In this document: positions 1 to 5,636 of the stretch, one piece after another
Numbering within the stretch: position 1 is the stretch's first letter
Layout: each line of letters starts with the position of its first letter
From: Acetobacteraceae bacterium
GTDB lineage: Bacteria > Pseudomonadota > Alphaproteobacteria > Acetobacterales > Acetobacteraceae
Assembly (NCBI GenBank): GCA_027323595.1
Contig: DAHWBL010000268.1
Coordinates: forward strand, 1-5,648
Length of the DNA: 5,648 nucleotides
Reading direction: 5' to 3'
Position numbers and translations under genes: made by a program
The notes under the pieces: generated by a model
Databases searched by the model: none
Told to the model about the DNA's origin: nothing
The model's input: the letters and a program-made list of their open reading frames with translations, nothing else

Positions 1-465
1 CAACATTCGGCGGCGCACATTCCCGTTTTGATCGCGCAATCGGTTGCTCATCCCGAGGCGATGGTGCTCGGCGTGCCCGAGTTCGATGACAGCGCACCGC
101 CCATCCGCGTTGTCGGCCATCATATCGCCAATTTCTGCACCAGGCTCATCTGTCTGGGCGGAGGGATCGACGACTCTCTGTTTGGATTCAGGATATATCC
201 CGCCGCGGCCCTGCGCGACGCCTTTACCGCGACAGTCTGGATGCGGCGGTTTGATTTCGATTCCGAAGCGGTGATCCGCCTGTTCTGGCAGGGCGTGCCG
301 CCGATCAATGTTCGGACACCGGTGCGCTATTTTCCGCGCGACGCCGGCGGGGTCTCGCATTTCAACTATCTGCGCGACAATCTGCTGCTCGGTTTCATGT
401 ATCTGCGCCTCGCCCGCCTGTGCCTGCGGCCGCTCGCGCGATGGGTCAGCCCATTCCACCGTTGA
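1..465 (+). CDS. Family 2 glycosyltransferase, C-terminal part (5' end outside window)
   Basis: The frame is open from the first base and stops with TGA at 463-465, giving the last 154 residues; the true start lies upstream of the window. The fragment opens with QH followed by IPVL. In polyprenyl-phosphate-type GT2 enzymes this directly follows the metal-binding DxDG motif, so the nucleotide-sugar domain is cut at its catalytic centre. Visible family landmarks are the segment GVPEFDDSAPPIR, a GFRIYP block near residue 62, RFDFDSEAVIRLFW near residue 83, and a late SHFNYLRDN. The last ~30 residues (LLLGFMYLRLARL) are hydrophobic and basic and could lie on the membrane. GT2 enzymes of this kind occur in aryl-polyene clusters, where they are thought to decorate the lipid or polyene head group; the donor and acceptor here are inferred, not visible. 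It converges on the reductase gene and overlaps its 3' end by 20 bp. Confidence 0.85.
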   Translation, partial: QHSAAHIPVLIAQSVAHPEAMVLGVPEFDDSAPPIRVVGHHIANFCTRLICLGGGIDDSLFGFRIYPAAALRDAFTATVWMRRFDFDSEAVIRLFWQGVPPINVRTPVRYFPRDAGGVSHFNYLRDNLLLGFMYLRLARLCLRPLARWVSPFHR

Positions 466-1165
466 TCGAAACGATCTGCCCGGTCACATAGCCGGCGAGA
501 TCCGATGCGAGGAACTGCACCAACTCGGCCACCTCGGTCGGTGTGCCGGCGCGCTTCATCGGCACCAGGCGCGCGATCGTCGCCTGGTCGAACGCGGCAT
601 CGGCCATGGGCGAGGCGATGATGCCGGGCGCGACCGCGTTGACGGTCACGCCACGACTGGCAAGCTCCAACGCGAGCGCGCGCGTCGCCCCATGCAGACC
701 GGCCTTGGCGGCGGCATAATTGGTCTGGCCGCGATTGCCGATGACCGCGGCGACCGAGGAGATATTGACGATGCGCCCCCAGCGCCGCTGGATCATCGGC
801 ATCAGCAGCGGCTGGGTGACGTTGAAAAAGCCGTTCAGCGACACATCGATCACCCGCGACCATTGCGCCGCGGCCATTGCCGGCATCACCGCGTCGTCGT
901 GAATTCCTGCGTTGTTCACGACAATATCGATCGCGCCGGATTCCAGCACCAAGGCGAGCGCGGATGCGCAAGCAGCCGGGTCGGTCACGTCGAACAGCAC
1001 CGCCTCGGCCGAACCGCCTTCCTGGCTGATCCGTTCGGCCAGCGCGCGGGCACGCGCGGCGCCGGTGTGGGCGTGCACATAGACATGCCGGCCCGCCGCC
1101 GCGAGCCGCCGGCAGATCGCCTCGCCGAGACCTCCCGCGCCACCGGTGACCAGCGCGCGCCTCAT
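446..1165 (-). CDS. fabG: 3-oxoacyl-ACP reductase, FabG-like SDR (ApeQ-type ketoreductase)
   Basis: A 239-residue classical short-chain dehydrogenase/reductase, close to the usual ~245 residues of FabG. It shows the Rossmann cofactor motif TGGAGGLG at residues 7-14, NNAG at 84-87, the structural Asn111, the catalytic Ser137 in NISSV, and the YxxxK pair Tyr150/Lys154. PG at 180-181 and the C-terminal VSINGGMG follow. All catalytic tetrad residues are present, so it should be active. By family it reduces 3-ketoacyl-ACP to 3-hydroxyacyl-ACP with NAD(P)H in the cytoplasm. It is the last gene of the minus-strand operon. Its ATG overlaps the stop of the dehydratase gene by 4 bp (ATGA at 1165-1162), which fixes the start and suggests translational coupling. 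The position directly after an ApeP-like dehydratase matches the reductase of aryl-polyene clusters; general FabG activity cannot be excluded. Its 3' end overlaps the convergent glycosyltransferase. Confidence 0.95.
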   Translation of the reverse strand: MRRALVTGGAGGLGEAICRRLAAAGRHVYVHAHTGAARARALAERISQEGGSAEAVLFDVTDPAACASALALVLESGAIDIVVNNAGIHDDAVMPAMAAAQWSRVIDVSLNGFFNVTQPLLMPMIQRRWGRIVNISSVAAVIGNRGQTNYAAAKAGLHGATRALALELASRGVTVNAVAPGIIASPMADAAFDQATIARLVPMKRAGTPTEVAELVQFLASDLAGYVTGQIVSINGGMG

Positions 1166-1596
1166 CGTGGCTCGCCGCCATCCAGCACCAGCGCGGCACG
1201 ACCTTGCAGCATCCGTCGTCCCTCCGCCTCGATCTCGAACATATAGATTGCGCGGCCGGATTCGGCGAGCAGGCGGCGCGCGCGGATCACCAGCGCACCC
1301 GGTCGTTCGTCGAGCTGGTCAGCATGACAGGCCAAATCACGCAAGCTGGCGAGATACCCCACGCGGGGCGCGGCACCGCCGGCGAGAAGCGCGCCATGCA
1401 CGGCGATCACCTGCGCGGCATATTCGACGCCGCACAAAATATCGAGCCGCCCGCGCACCCGCATCGGGTTGGCCGGGTCATGGTGGCTGCCCGCATGGCC
1501 GGTGATCGACGATCCGTCCCAGTGCGATATCGAATCAAGAAGACACATCGCGCCGGTGTGCGGAATCAGTTCCGCGATTCCCGCATGATCGATCAT
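1162..1596 (-). CDS. ApeP-like hot-dog 3-hydroxyacyl-ACP dehydratase
   Basis: A 144-residue single-domain protein resembling the FabA/FabZ-related dehydratases of aryl-polyene clusters (ApeP type). Visible landmarks are IPHTGAMCLLD at 11-21, corresponding to the FabZ-like N-terminal strand with a conserved His13; MRVRGRLDIL at 45-54; the central helix GVEYAAQVIAVHGAL at 56-70 with Glu58 at the position of the FabZ catalytic acid; PRVGYLASLRDL at 77-88; and a final GRAALVL strand. The fold assignment is recognition of the family pattern; the catalytic role of His13/Glu58 is inferred. The expected reaction is removal of water from 3-hydroxyacyl-ACP to give the trans-2-enoyl-ACP, supplying each polyene double bond. 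The ATG overlaps the stop of the upstream ketoacyl-synthase-like gene (ATGA, 1596-1593), and no Shine-Dalgarno is visible before it, so translation probably depends on coupling. Its stop overlaps the start of the reductase in the same way. Confidence 0.87.
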   Translation of the reverse strand: MIDHAGIAELIPHTGAMCLLDSISHWDGSSITGHAGSHHDPANPMRVRGRLDILCGVEYAAQVIAVHGALLAGGAAPRVGYLASLRDLACHADQLDERPGALVIRARRLLAESGRAIYMFEIEAEGRRMLQGRAALVLDGGEPR

Positions 1597-2408
1597 GACG
1601 TGCCGCGCGGGGAAAAATGGATATCAAGAGTTGAGCCGGCCGCGCCATTGAGCAGCACATGACCCGCCTCACCGCGTGCCATCCGCGCGAGCAGCGGCAG
1701 ACAGCGCGCCGCCGGATTGCCCGCGCGCAGGTGCTCCAGGGCCGGAACCGACATCGGGGTCGGCGTCGGATGGTCGGACCGGTCATTGCCTGGCGCGCCG
1801 ATATCCAGACACCCGATGGTCCGCGCATGATCGTTCGCAACGAGCACCAGCGCGACGGCGAACGCACCAACGATCGGGCGGCTTTGATGCAGCGGTGGCG
1901 GATAGGGCATGTCATAGGCGATCAATGTCACCGGACGCGCTTCGGTGATTGACTGCGCGGTGGCGTCGACCAGGCCGGCGAGGAAGCTGTCATCGAAAGC
2001 GCACAGGCTGGTGCTTGGCTCGCGCGAACCGGTGGCCACCGCCCAATATCCGGACGGCGCATTGTGGACCGAATTATGAAATCGCGTCGGCGACATGGCG
2101 CGCGGGTCGGTCGTCAGCACCGACAGCATCTGGTGGATCGTCTCGCCATCGCTGCCCGACGAGGCGAACACCGTGGCCATTTCGGCGGCCGGACGCCCGG
2201 CTTCGGCCAGGGCGTCGAGCCCGACACCGACCGCGAGGCGAACCACCGCGCCGGCGCGGCGACGCTCGGCGGGCGGCAGCAGCAGGATCGGCGCGATGGT
2301 GGTATCGGCGTGCACATGGCTGGCCGCGCCGCTCAGCACCGCGCGTGCCTCACGCCAGCCGTTCAGCCCGGGTCCGGCGATGCCGACGGCTTCGATGAAG
2401 ATGCGCAT
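1593..2408 (-). CDS. Half-size beta-ketoacyl synthase homologue, chain-length-factor type (ApeC-like)
   Basis: A 271-residue protein matching only the N-terminal half of a thiolase-fold ketoacyl synthase (Ketoacyl-synt_2 type), against ~400 residues for a full KS. It starts with the KS first strand (FIEAVGIAGPGL, residues 4-15), then VFASSGSDGE at 80-89, the family-typical FHNSVHNAPSGYW at 110-122, and SLCAFDDSF at 134-142 where a true KS carries its TACSS-type nucleophile. Cys136 does not sit in a normal nucleophile context and the C-terminal His motifs are absent, so it is probably not an independent condensing enzyme. In aryl-polyene systems the homologue pairs with a KS as chain length factor; that partnership is inferred from adjacency. 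The ATG at 2408 is preferred: it follows the KS stop by 2 bp. A GTG at 2414 overlaps that stop (GTGA) and adds two residues; a TTG at 2438 adds ten and has no support. The stop overlaps the dehydratase ATG. Confidence 0.85.
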   Translation of the reverse strand: MRIFIEAVGIAGPGLNGWREARAVLSGAASHVHADTTIAPILLLPPAERRRAGAVVRLAVGVGLDALAEAGRPAAEMATVFASSGSDGETIHQMLSVLTTDPRAMSPTRFHNSVHNAPSGYWAVATGSREPSTSLCAFDDSFLAGLVDATAQSITEARPVTLIAYDMPYPPPLHQSRPIVGAFAVALVLVANDHARTIGCLDIGAPGNDRSDHPTPTPMSVPALEHLRAGNPAARCLPLLARMARGEAGHVLLNGAAGSTLDIHFSPRGTS

Positions 2409-2410
2409 CG

Positions 2411-3607
2411 TCACCGCCCCCCCAGGATCAGGCTGCAATTATTGCCGCCAAATCCAAAGGAGTTGCTCATCACCCGCGCGATCGGCGTGGCCGTGGGCGC
2501 GATGGCGTAGCGGCTGCGCAGCGACGGATCGAGCCGCTGGGTGCACGGGCTGCCGGGGCGCAGACCGTGGCGGATGGACAGCATGGCGATGATCGCCTCG
2601 ACGATCCCCGCGGCACCGAGGGTGTGGCCGGTGTGGCCCTTGGTCGAGCCGACATGGGTGCGATCACCAAACAGTGCGAAGACGGCACGATCCTCGGCGT
2701 CATCGCCGGCGCGCGTGGCGGTGCCGTGCAGGTTGACATAGTCGATCTCGTCGGCACGCAGCCCGGCGGCGGCGAGCGCGCGCTGCATCGCCAGCAACGC
2801 GCCGGCCCCTTCGGGATGCGGTGAGGACATGTGATGGGCGTCGTTGCTTTCGCCAATGCCCAGAATCCGGACATCCAATTCCGCAGAAGTCCAGTCTGTT
2901 GAAGGATTTTCCAGAAGCACGAAGCCGGCGGCCTCGCCGATCGAAATCCCCGAGCGGGCGATGTCGAACGGCCGGCATGGTCCCTCGGCGTTGAGCTGCA
3001 ACGACTGAAATCCGTACAGCGTGGTCAGACACAGGCTGTCAGCGCCGCCGACGATCGCCGCATCGCAGCGACCCGCGGCGATCATCCGCGCGGCGTTGGC
3101 GAACGCCTTGGCGGTCGAGGCACAGGCACAGGAAACCACCATGGACGGGCCGACGACGCCCAGGCGCGCGCGCAGATAGCGCGCCAGCGAATAGGTGCTC
3201 TGGGTGCGTGCATAATCGAACCAGCCAGGCAGTTCGCCGGTCAACCGATCACGCGCGCGATAGGCGTGCTCTGCCTGCTGGATGCCCGAGGTGCTGGTGC
3301 CGAGGAACAGCCCGATCCGGTCCGCACCGTGGCGCGCGACCGCCGCGCTCGCGGCCGCCAAAAATCCATCCTGACGCAATGCCAGCTCGGCCAGACGATT
3401 GTTGCGGCAATCAAACCCGGCGAATTGCGGGTCCAGGCGAAGATCGTCCAGTGCCGGAATTTCGCCAACCCAGATCGGCAAATCCACCGACTGCAAACGG
3501 CATGGCGCGAGCCCGCTGGTGCCGGCGCGCAGTGCCGACACGGTCGCGGCCTGGCCTTCGCCGATGGCCGAGACGATGCATGCATGGCCCAAGGTGAGCG
3601 GAAACAT
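2411..3607 (-). CDS. Beta-ketoacyl-ACP synthase (APE-type KS)
   Basis: A full-length 398-residue condensing enzyme of the KAS I/II (FabB/FabF) superfamily. Numbered from the ATG at 3607, the nucleophile is Cys162 in VVSCACASTAK. The first catalytic His is His294 in NLHGTAT, and Lys323 and the second His, His328, lie in STKGHTGHTLGAAG. The C-terminal glycine loop NSFGFGGNN is present, so all catalytic residues are intact. The N-terminal part, including GTSTSGI, the acidic/aromatic linker and GFQSLQL, resembles ketoacyl synthases of aryl-polyene clusters rather than housekeeping FabF. It should catalyse decarboxylative condensation of malonyl-ACP with the growing chain, probably as a heterodimer with the next gene's product. 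The ATG at 3607 is chosen because AGGTGG lies 8 nt upstream; a GTG at 3619 directly abuts the preceding stop and would add four residues, but that GTG is part of the AGGTGG. Its 3' end carries a G7 tract just before the TGA. Confidence 0.95.
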   Translation of the reverse strand: MFPLTLGHACIVSAIGEGQAATVSALRAGTSGLAPCRLQSVDLPIWVGEIPALDDLRLDPQFAGFDCRNNRLAELALRQDGFLAAASAAVARHGADRIGLFLGTSTSGIQQAEHAYRARDRLTGELPGWFDYARTQSTYSLARYLRARLGVVGPSMVVSCACASTAKAFANAARMIAAGRCDAAIVGGADSLCLTTLYGFQSLQLNAEGPCRPFDIARSGISIGEAAGFVLLENPSTDWTSAELDVRILGIGESNDAHHMSSPHPEGAGALLAMQRALAAAGLRADEIDYVNLHGTATRAGDDAEDRAVFALFGDRTHVGSTKGHTGHTLGAAGIVEAIIAMLSIRHGLRPGSPCTQRLDPSLRSRYAIAPTATPIARVMSNSFGFGGNNCSLILGGR

Positions 3608-3615
3608 CGCAGACG

Positions 3616-3621
3616 CCACCT
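3616..3621 (-). promoter_or_regulatory. Ribosome binding site AGGTGG for the ketoacyl synthase
   Basis: On the minus strand AGGTGG sits 8 nt before the ATG at 3607 and overlaps the TAG stop of the lipoprotein gene (3622-3620). It decides the start of the KS in favour of the ATG over the GTG at 3619, which is embedded in this motif. Confidence 0.6.
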
Positions 3622-4888
3622 AGCGTGCCGCCGACAGAACACGGCGCGCCGTGGCGAGCTGTGCCGCGGCCCGGGCGATATGGGCGCGATAGGCACGGTC
3701 GAACGCGGCACGATCCGCATCGGCCGGGGGGGCATCGGGGCGCGCCAGAATCCGATCGTAGATGTCGGCGAAATAGGCGATGTTGCGCGAAAGATCGGTG
3801 TAGCGGGGCGCGGCGAAGATCCGGTCGAAATCCTGCTGGTAATGGCCGAACACCGGCTCGTCATAAAAAATCAGGCGCAAGTGGCTGGTGTTGTACAGAG
3901 CGTTGTCGCCCACCGCGCGGACGGCCTCGGCCAGCGCTCCCGGCTGGGTCGCGATCAGATCGTCATCCAGCAGGGCGGCGCGCGCGACAGGGTCGTCATA
4001 CAGCAATGTCGGGTCCTCGATCGGCATATCGTTGGTTTGCCGCATCAGATTGACGAACTCGTTCTTGGGTACCGGAAAATCAAAAGCCGAGACCAGCAGC
4101 GGCCGATCCGTCGGCCATAGCGGCCACAACCCGATGCGGGTCAGCGCATTATGCGCCAGATGCGCGCAATTGTCGCGCAGGACGTCCCACTCGAAGATCA
4201 TCTTGCCGGTGCGATACGGCAGATTTTGCGCGTTCAGATAGTCCACCACCCGCGCCATCCGCGCGCGGTCCAGCGGCACGCGCGCGCAATAGCGATCGCG
4301 GCCGAAGCCGATCGCATAGTCGGTGGCGGCGGATACGTCATACATGTAGTCGTGCACAGCCATGTTCGCCGGCTTGTCGGTGACGGCGCGCTGATGAAAC
4401 ACCACCCCGTCCAGAATGCCCATCGCCTTGGCGCGCGCCTGGGTGCGCGCGTAGCTTTGTTGCGTCAACGGCTCGCCAGGGGCCAGATCGCCGTTGTAGA
4501 AAAAGCTCCGCCCTTGCGTGGCGACCCATTTCGCCGAGCTGAAATGATCGTTCACGCTGATCCCAACACCGTCATCCAGCATCGACCCGCCGGCATCGTC
4601 GCACAGGGCGATCTGCGGGTAATGGGCGTCGGTCACGCGGCAGGCGCCGTTGAGATAGAACACCGAATGCCCGCCCGGACCGCCGGAATCGATGTCGATG
4701 CCGATGCCTTTTTTCTTGTCGAATTCAGACACCGCGCAGAATTCGAAATAATACGGATAGATGCGCACATAGTCGGCTTCATCGAGTTGTGGCACGCGCA
4801 CCTGAAAGCTGCTGTCCGCGCAGCCGGCCAGACACAGCCCGACGCACCCGAGCCGCGCGATCACACCCGCGCGCAACCGCGTCAGCAC
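3620..4888 (-). CDS. Lipoprotein with permuted papain-like (NlpC/LRAT-type) His-Cys signature
   Basis: A 422-residue secreted protein. The N-terminus has basic residues, a hydrophobic core and the lipobox LAGC with Cys23, a signal peptidase II signature; the residue after the Cys is Ala, which by the E. coli rule favours the outer membrane. The mature part begins with a strand leading to GGPGGHSVFYLNG, with His74. A GVGISVNDHF block follows at ~107-116, then RDNCAHLAHNAL at ~238-249 with Cys241 and His243, then FPVPKNEFVNLMRQTND. A His early and an Asn-Cys-x-His late is the order seen in circularly permuted NlpC/P60 and LRAT-like enzymes, so a thiol hydrolase or acyltransferase acting in the envelope is inferred; no substrate is visible. 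The C-terminal ~50 residues are Ala/Arg-rich and helical. The GTG at 4888 is the only reasonable start in this frame: an in-frame stop lies at 4933-4931 with no ATG between. A GTG eight codons later would still give a signal peptide. Confidence 0.75.
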   Translation of the reverse strand: MLTRLRAGVIARLGCVGLCLAGCADSSFQVRVPQLDEADYVRIYPYYFEFCAVSEFDKKKGIGIDIDSGGPGGHSVFYLNGACRVTDAHYPQIALCDDAGGSMLDDGVGISVNDHFSSAKWVATQGRSFFYNGDLAPGEPLTQQSYARTQARAKAMGILDGVVFHQRAVTDKPANMAVHDYMYDVSAATDYAIGFGRDRYCARVPLDRARMARVVDYLNAQNLPYRTGKMIFEWDVLRDNCAHLAHNALTRIGLWPLWPTDRPLLVSAFDFPVPKNEFVNLMRQTNDMPIEDPTLLYDDPVARAALLDDDLIATQPGALAEAVRAVGDNALYNTSHLRLIFYDEPVFGHYQQDFDRIFAAPRYTDLSRNIAYFADIYDRILARPDAPPADADRAAFDRAYRAHIARAAAQLATARRVLSAAR

Positions 4889-4901
4889 CAGGTGCCCCGC
4901 A

Positions 4902-4934
4902 TCAGCAACCGCCCCCGAACCAGACTTCGTTCAT
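4902..4934 (-). CDS. Putative 10-residue micropeptide or leader ORF (MNEVWFGGGC)
   Basis: The gap between the hydrolase and the lipoprotein contains an ATG at 4934-4932 preceded by GGAG (4943-4940) with 5-nt spacing, the best ribosome binding site in the window. It opens a 10-codon frame ending with TGA at 4904-4902. The predicted peptide is acidic near the start, aromatic in the middle (Trp-Phe) and ends Gly-Gly-Gly-Cys. It lies in a different frame from the lipoprotein, so it is not part of its signal peptide. Its stop overlaps a further ATG (TGATG). It could be a translated leader that passes ribosomes to the weakly initiated lipoprotein gene, a functional micropeptide, or a chance ORF. 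I do not recognise it, and 10 codons can arise by chance; the good Shine-Dalgarno and its filling of half the gap are the only positive evidence. Confidence 0.35.
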   Translation of the reverse strand: MNEVWFGGGC

Positions 4935-4939
4935 GCACG

Positions 4940-4943
4940 CTCC
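4940..4943 (-). promoter_or_regulatory. Shine-Dalgarno GGAG in the hydrolase-lipoprotein gap
   Basis: GGAG (TGGAG if extended to 4944) lies 5 nt before the ATG at 4934. It is much too far (over 50 nt) from the lipoprotein GTG at 4888 to serve it directly, so if functional it must act on the short ORF 4934-4902. Confidence 0.4.
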
Positions 4944-4953
4944 AGGTGTCCTT

Positions 4954-5598
4954 CTAGATCTCGGCGATGGCAAGAATGCGGCTCCACAGATTCCGCCAGG
5001 TCGGCCAGTCATGATCGCCATCGGCGGCGACCACCCGGCCGGGCGGCAGGCGCTGCGCGAGCAGCCGCCCGGTTGGGGCATAGCGATCCGTCAGGCCATA
5101 GCCGGCATAGATCAATGGCGCGCCCGGCGCATCGAGCGGGGTCGATTTGATCCATTCCAGCAACGATCTTTCCGCTTCCGCCATCATCCCCTGCGCCGGC
5201 CGCCAGCCCGCGAACCCGCCGGCACGACCAATTTCGGCGATGGCGCCACGGGTGGCCAGAAACGGCGCCACCAGCAGCATGCCGGCAACCGTGCCGGGAT
5301 GGGCGCGGGCATATTCCACCGCCGCGAGCGCGCCCAGCGACACGCCCGCCAGCCACAGCCGCGCGCCGTGACCCACCGCCTGCGCGAGCCCGGGCGCGTG
5401 CAGCGGTCGCGCCGCGCCGCCATCCAGATATTGGTGCATGTCAGCCGAACCGATCCAAATCTCCAGCCGTGGCTGGCGAGCCTGCGCCGCCGCGACCAGC
5501 CCGTGCGCGACGAACGCCTCGCCAGGCTGGCGCGCGCCGGGCAGCAGCAGCATGATCTGCCGCGCCCCCTCCGGCGCGCGAGCCGCGATCCGCGTCAT
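4954..5598 (-). CDS. Alpha/beta hydrolase (serine esterase/thioesterase-like)
   Basis: A 214-residue cytoplasmic protein with the short alpha/beta hydrolase layout. It has the first core strand and oxyanion region MLLLPGA at 16-22, the nucleophile elbow GVSLG at 85-89 with Ser87, then AGMLLVAPFLA, a candidate acid Asp171 in GLTDRY, and the base His196 in GDHDW. All three triad positions are in the right order and spacing. No signal peptide or membrane segment is seen. The substrate is not evident; next to polyene biosynthesis genes, a role in releasing or transferring an acyl chain (thioesterase or esterase) is inferred, and it may be unrelated. The start is placed at the ATG 5598, with GAGG 8 nt upstream at 5610-5607. 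The frame stays open to an ATG at 5646, which would add 16 Gly/Arg-rich residues encoded by a tandem repeat and is less convincing. A 65-bp gap separates it from the lipoprotein gene. Confidence 0.8.
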   Translation of the reverse strand: MTRIAARAPEGARQIMLLLPGARQPGEAFVAHGLVAAAQARQPRLEIWIGSADMHQYLDGGAARPLHAPGLAQAVGHGARLWLAGVSLGALAAVEYARAHPGTVAGMLLVAPFLATRGAIAEIGRAGGFAGWRPAQGMMAEAERSLLEWIKSTPLDAPGAPLIYAGYGLTDRYAPTGRLLAQRLPPGRVVAADGDHDWPTWRNLWSRILAIAEI

Positions 5599-5606
5599 CG
5601 CCCCGT

Positions 5607-5610
5607 CCTC
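5607..5610 (-). promoter_or_regulatory. Shine-Dalgarno GAGG for the alpha/beta hydrolase
   Basis: GAGG is placed 8 nt before the ATG at 5598 on the minus strand. It supports that start over the in-frame ATG at 5646, for which the upstream sequence is outside the window. Confidence 0.45.
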
Positions 5611-5611
5611 G

Positions 5612-5636
5612 CCACCCCGCCATACCACCCCGCCAT
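5612..5636. repeat. Two 12-bp tandem direct repeats (13-bp period)
   Basis: The 12-mer CCACCCCGCCAT occurs perfectly twice, at 5612-5623 and 5625-5636, separated by a single A. On the minus strand each copy reads ATGGCGGGGTGG, so it places two ATG triplets in different frames just upstream of the hydrolase ribosome binding site. The edge of the window (5637-5646) looks like a third, degenerate copy. Whether the array continues beyond the window cannot be seen. Confidence 0.7.

Noticed and set aside
430..480. Bidirectional terminator between the convergent genes
   Set aside because: No stable stem-loop with a T-tract is visible; the region is coding on both strands.
308..1246. Long + strand open frame (312 codons) opposite the reductase
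   Set aside because: Its composition is Arg/His/Gly-rich with no recognisable motif, and it lies antisense to a reductase with all catalytic residues; it is a by-product of GC-rich codon bias.
2409..2438. TTG at 2438 as the start of the chain-length-factor homologue
   Set aside because: The extra ten residues overlap the KS C-terminus, show no family similarity, and the KS first-strand motif begins just after the ATG at 2408.
3608..3619. GTG at 3619 as the KS start
   Set aside because: It abuts the preceding stop with no SD of its own and forms part of the AGGTGG that serves the ATG at 3607.
3726..3732. Second G7/C7 homopolymer, within the lipoprotein gene
   Set aside because: It reads as a Pro-containing linker in frame and a slip there leads to no adjacent open frame of interest.
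3266..4120. Long + strand open frame (284 codons) opposite the KS and lipoprotein genes
   Set aside because: It spans the junction of two well-supported minus-strand genes, has no domain pattern and shows the same Arg/Gly bias as other shadow frames.
4888..4948. CCAGGTG occurring twice (+ strand 4888-4894 and 4942-4948) in the hydrolase-lipoprotein gap, one within a CACCAGGTG inverted repeat
   Set aside because: Seven bases is too short to separate from chance; one copy overlaps a start codon and there is no further operator-like symmetry.
4151..4957. + strand open frame (268 codons) opposite the lipoprotein
   Set aside because: Rich in His/Ala/Arg/Val with no motifs; the opposite strand has a signal peptide, lipobox and conserved-looking blocks.
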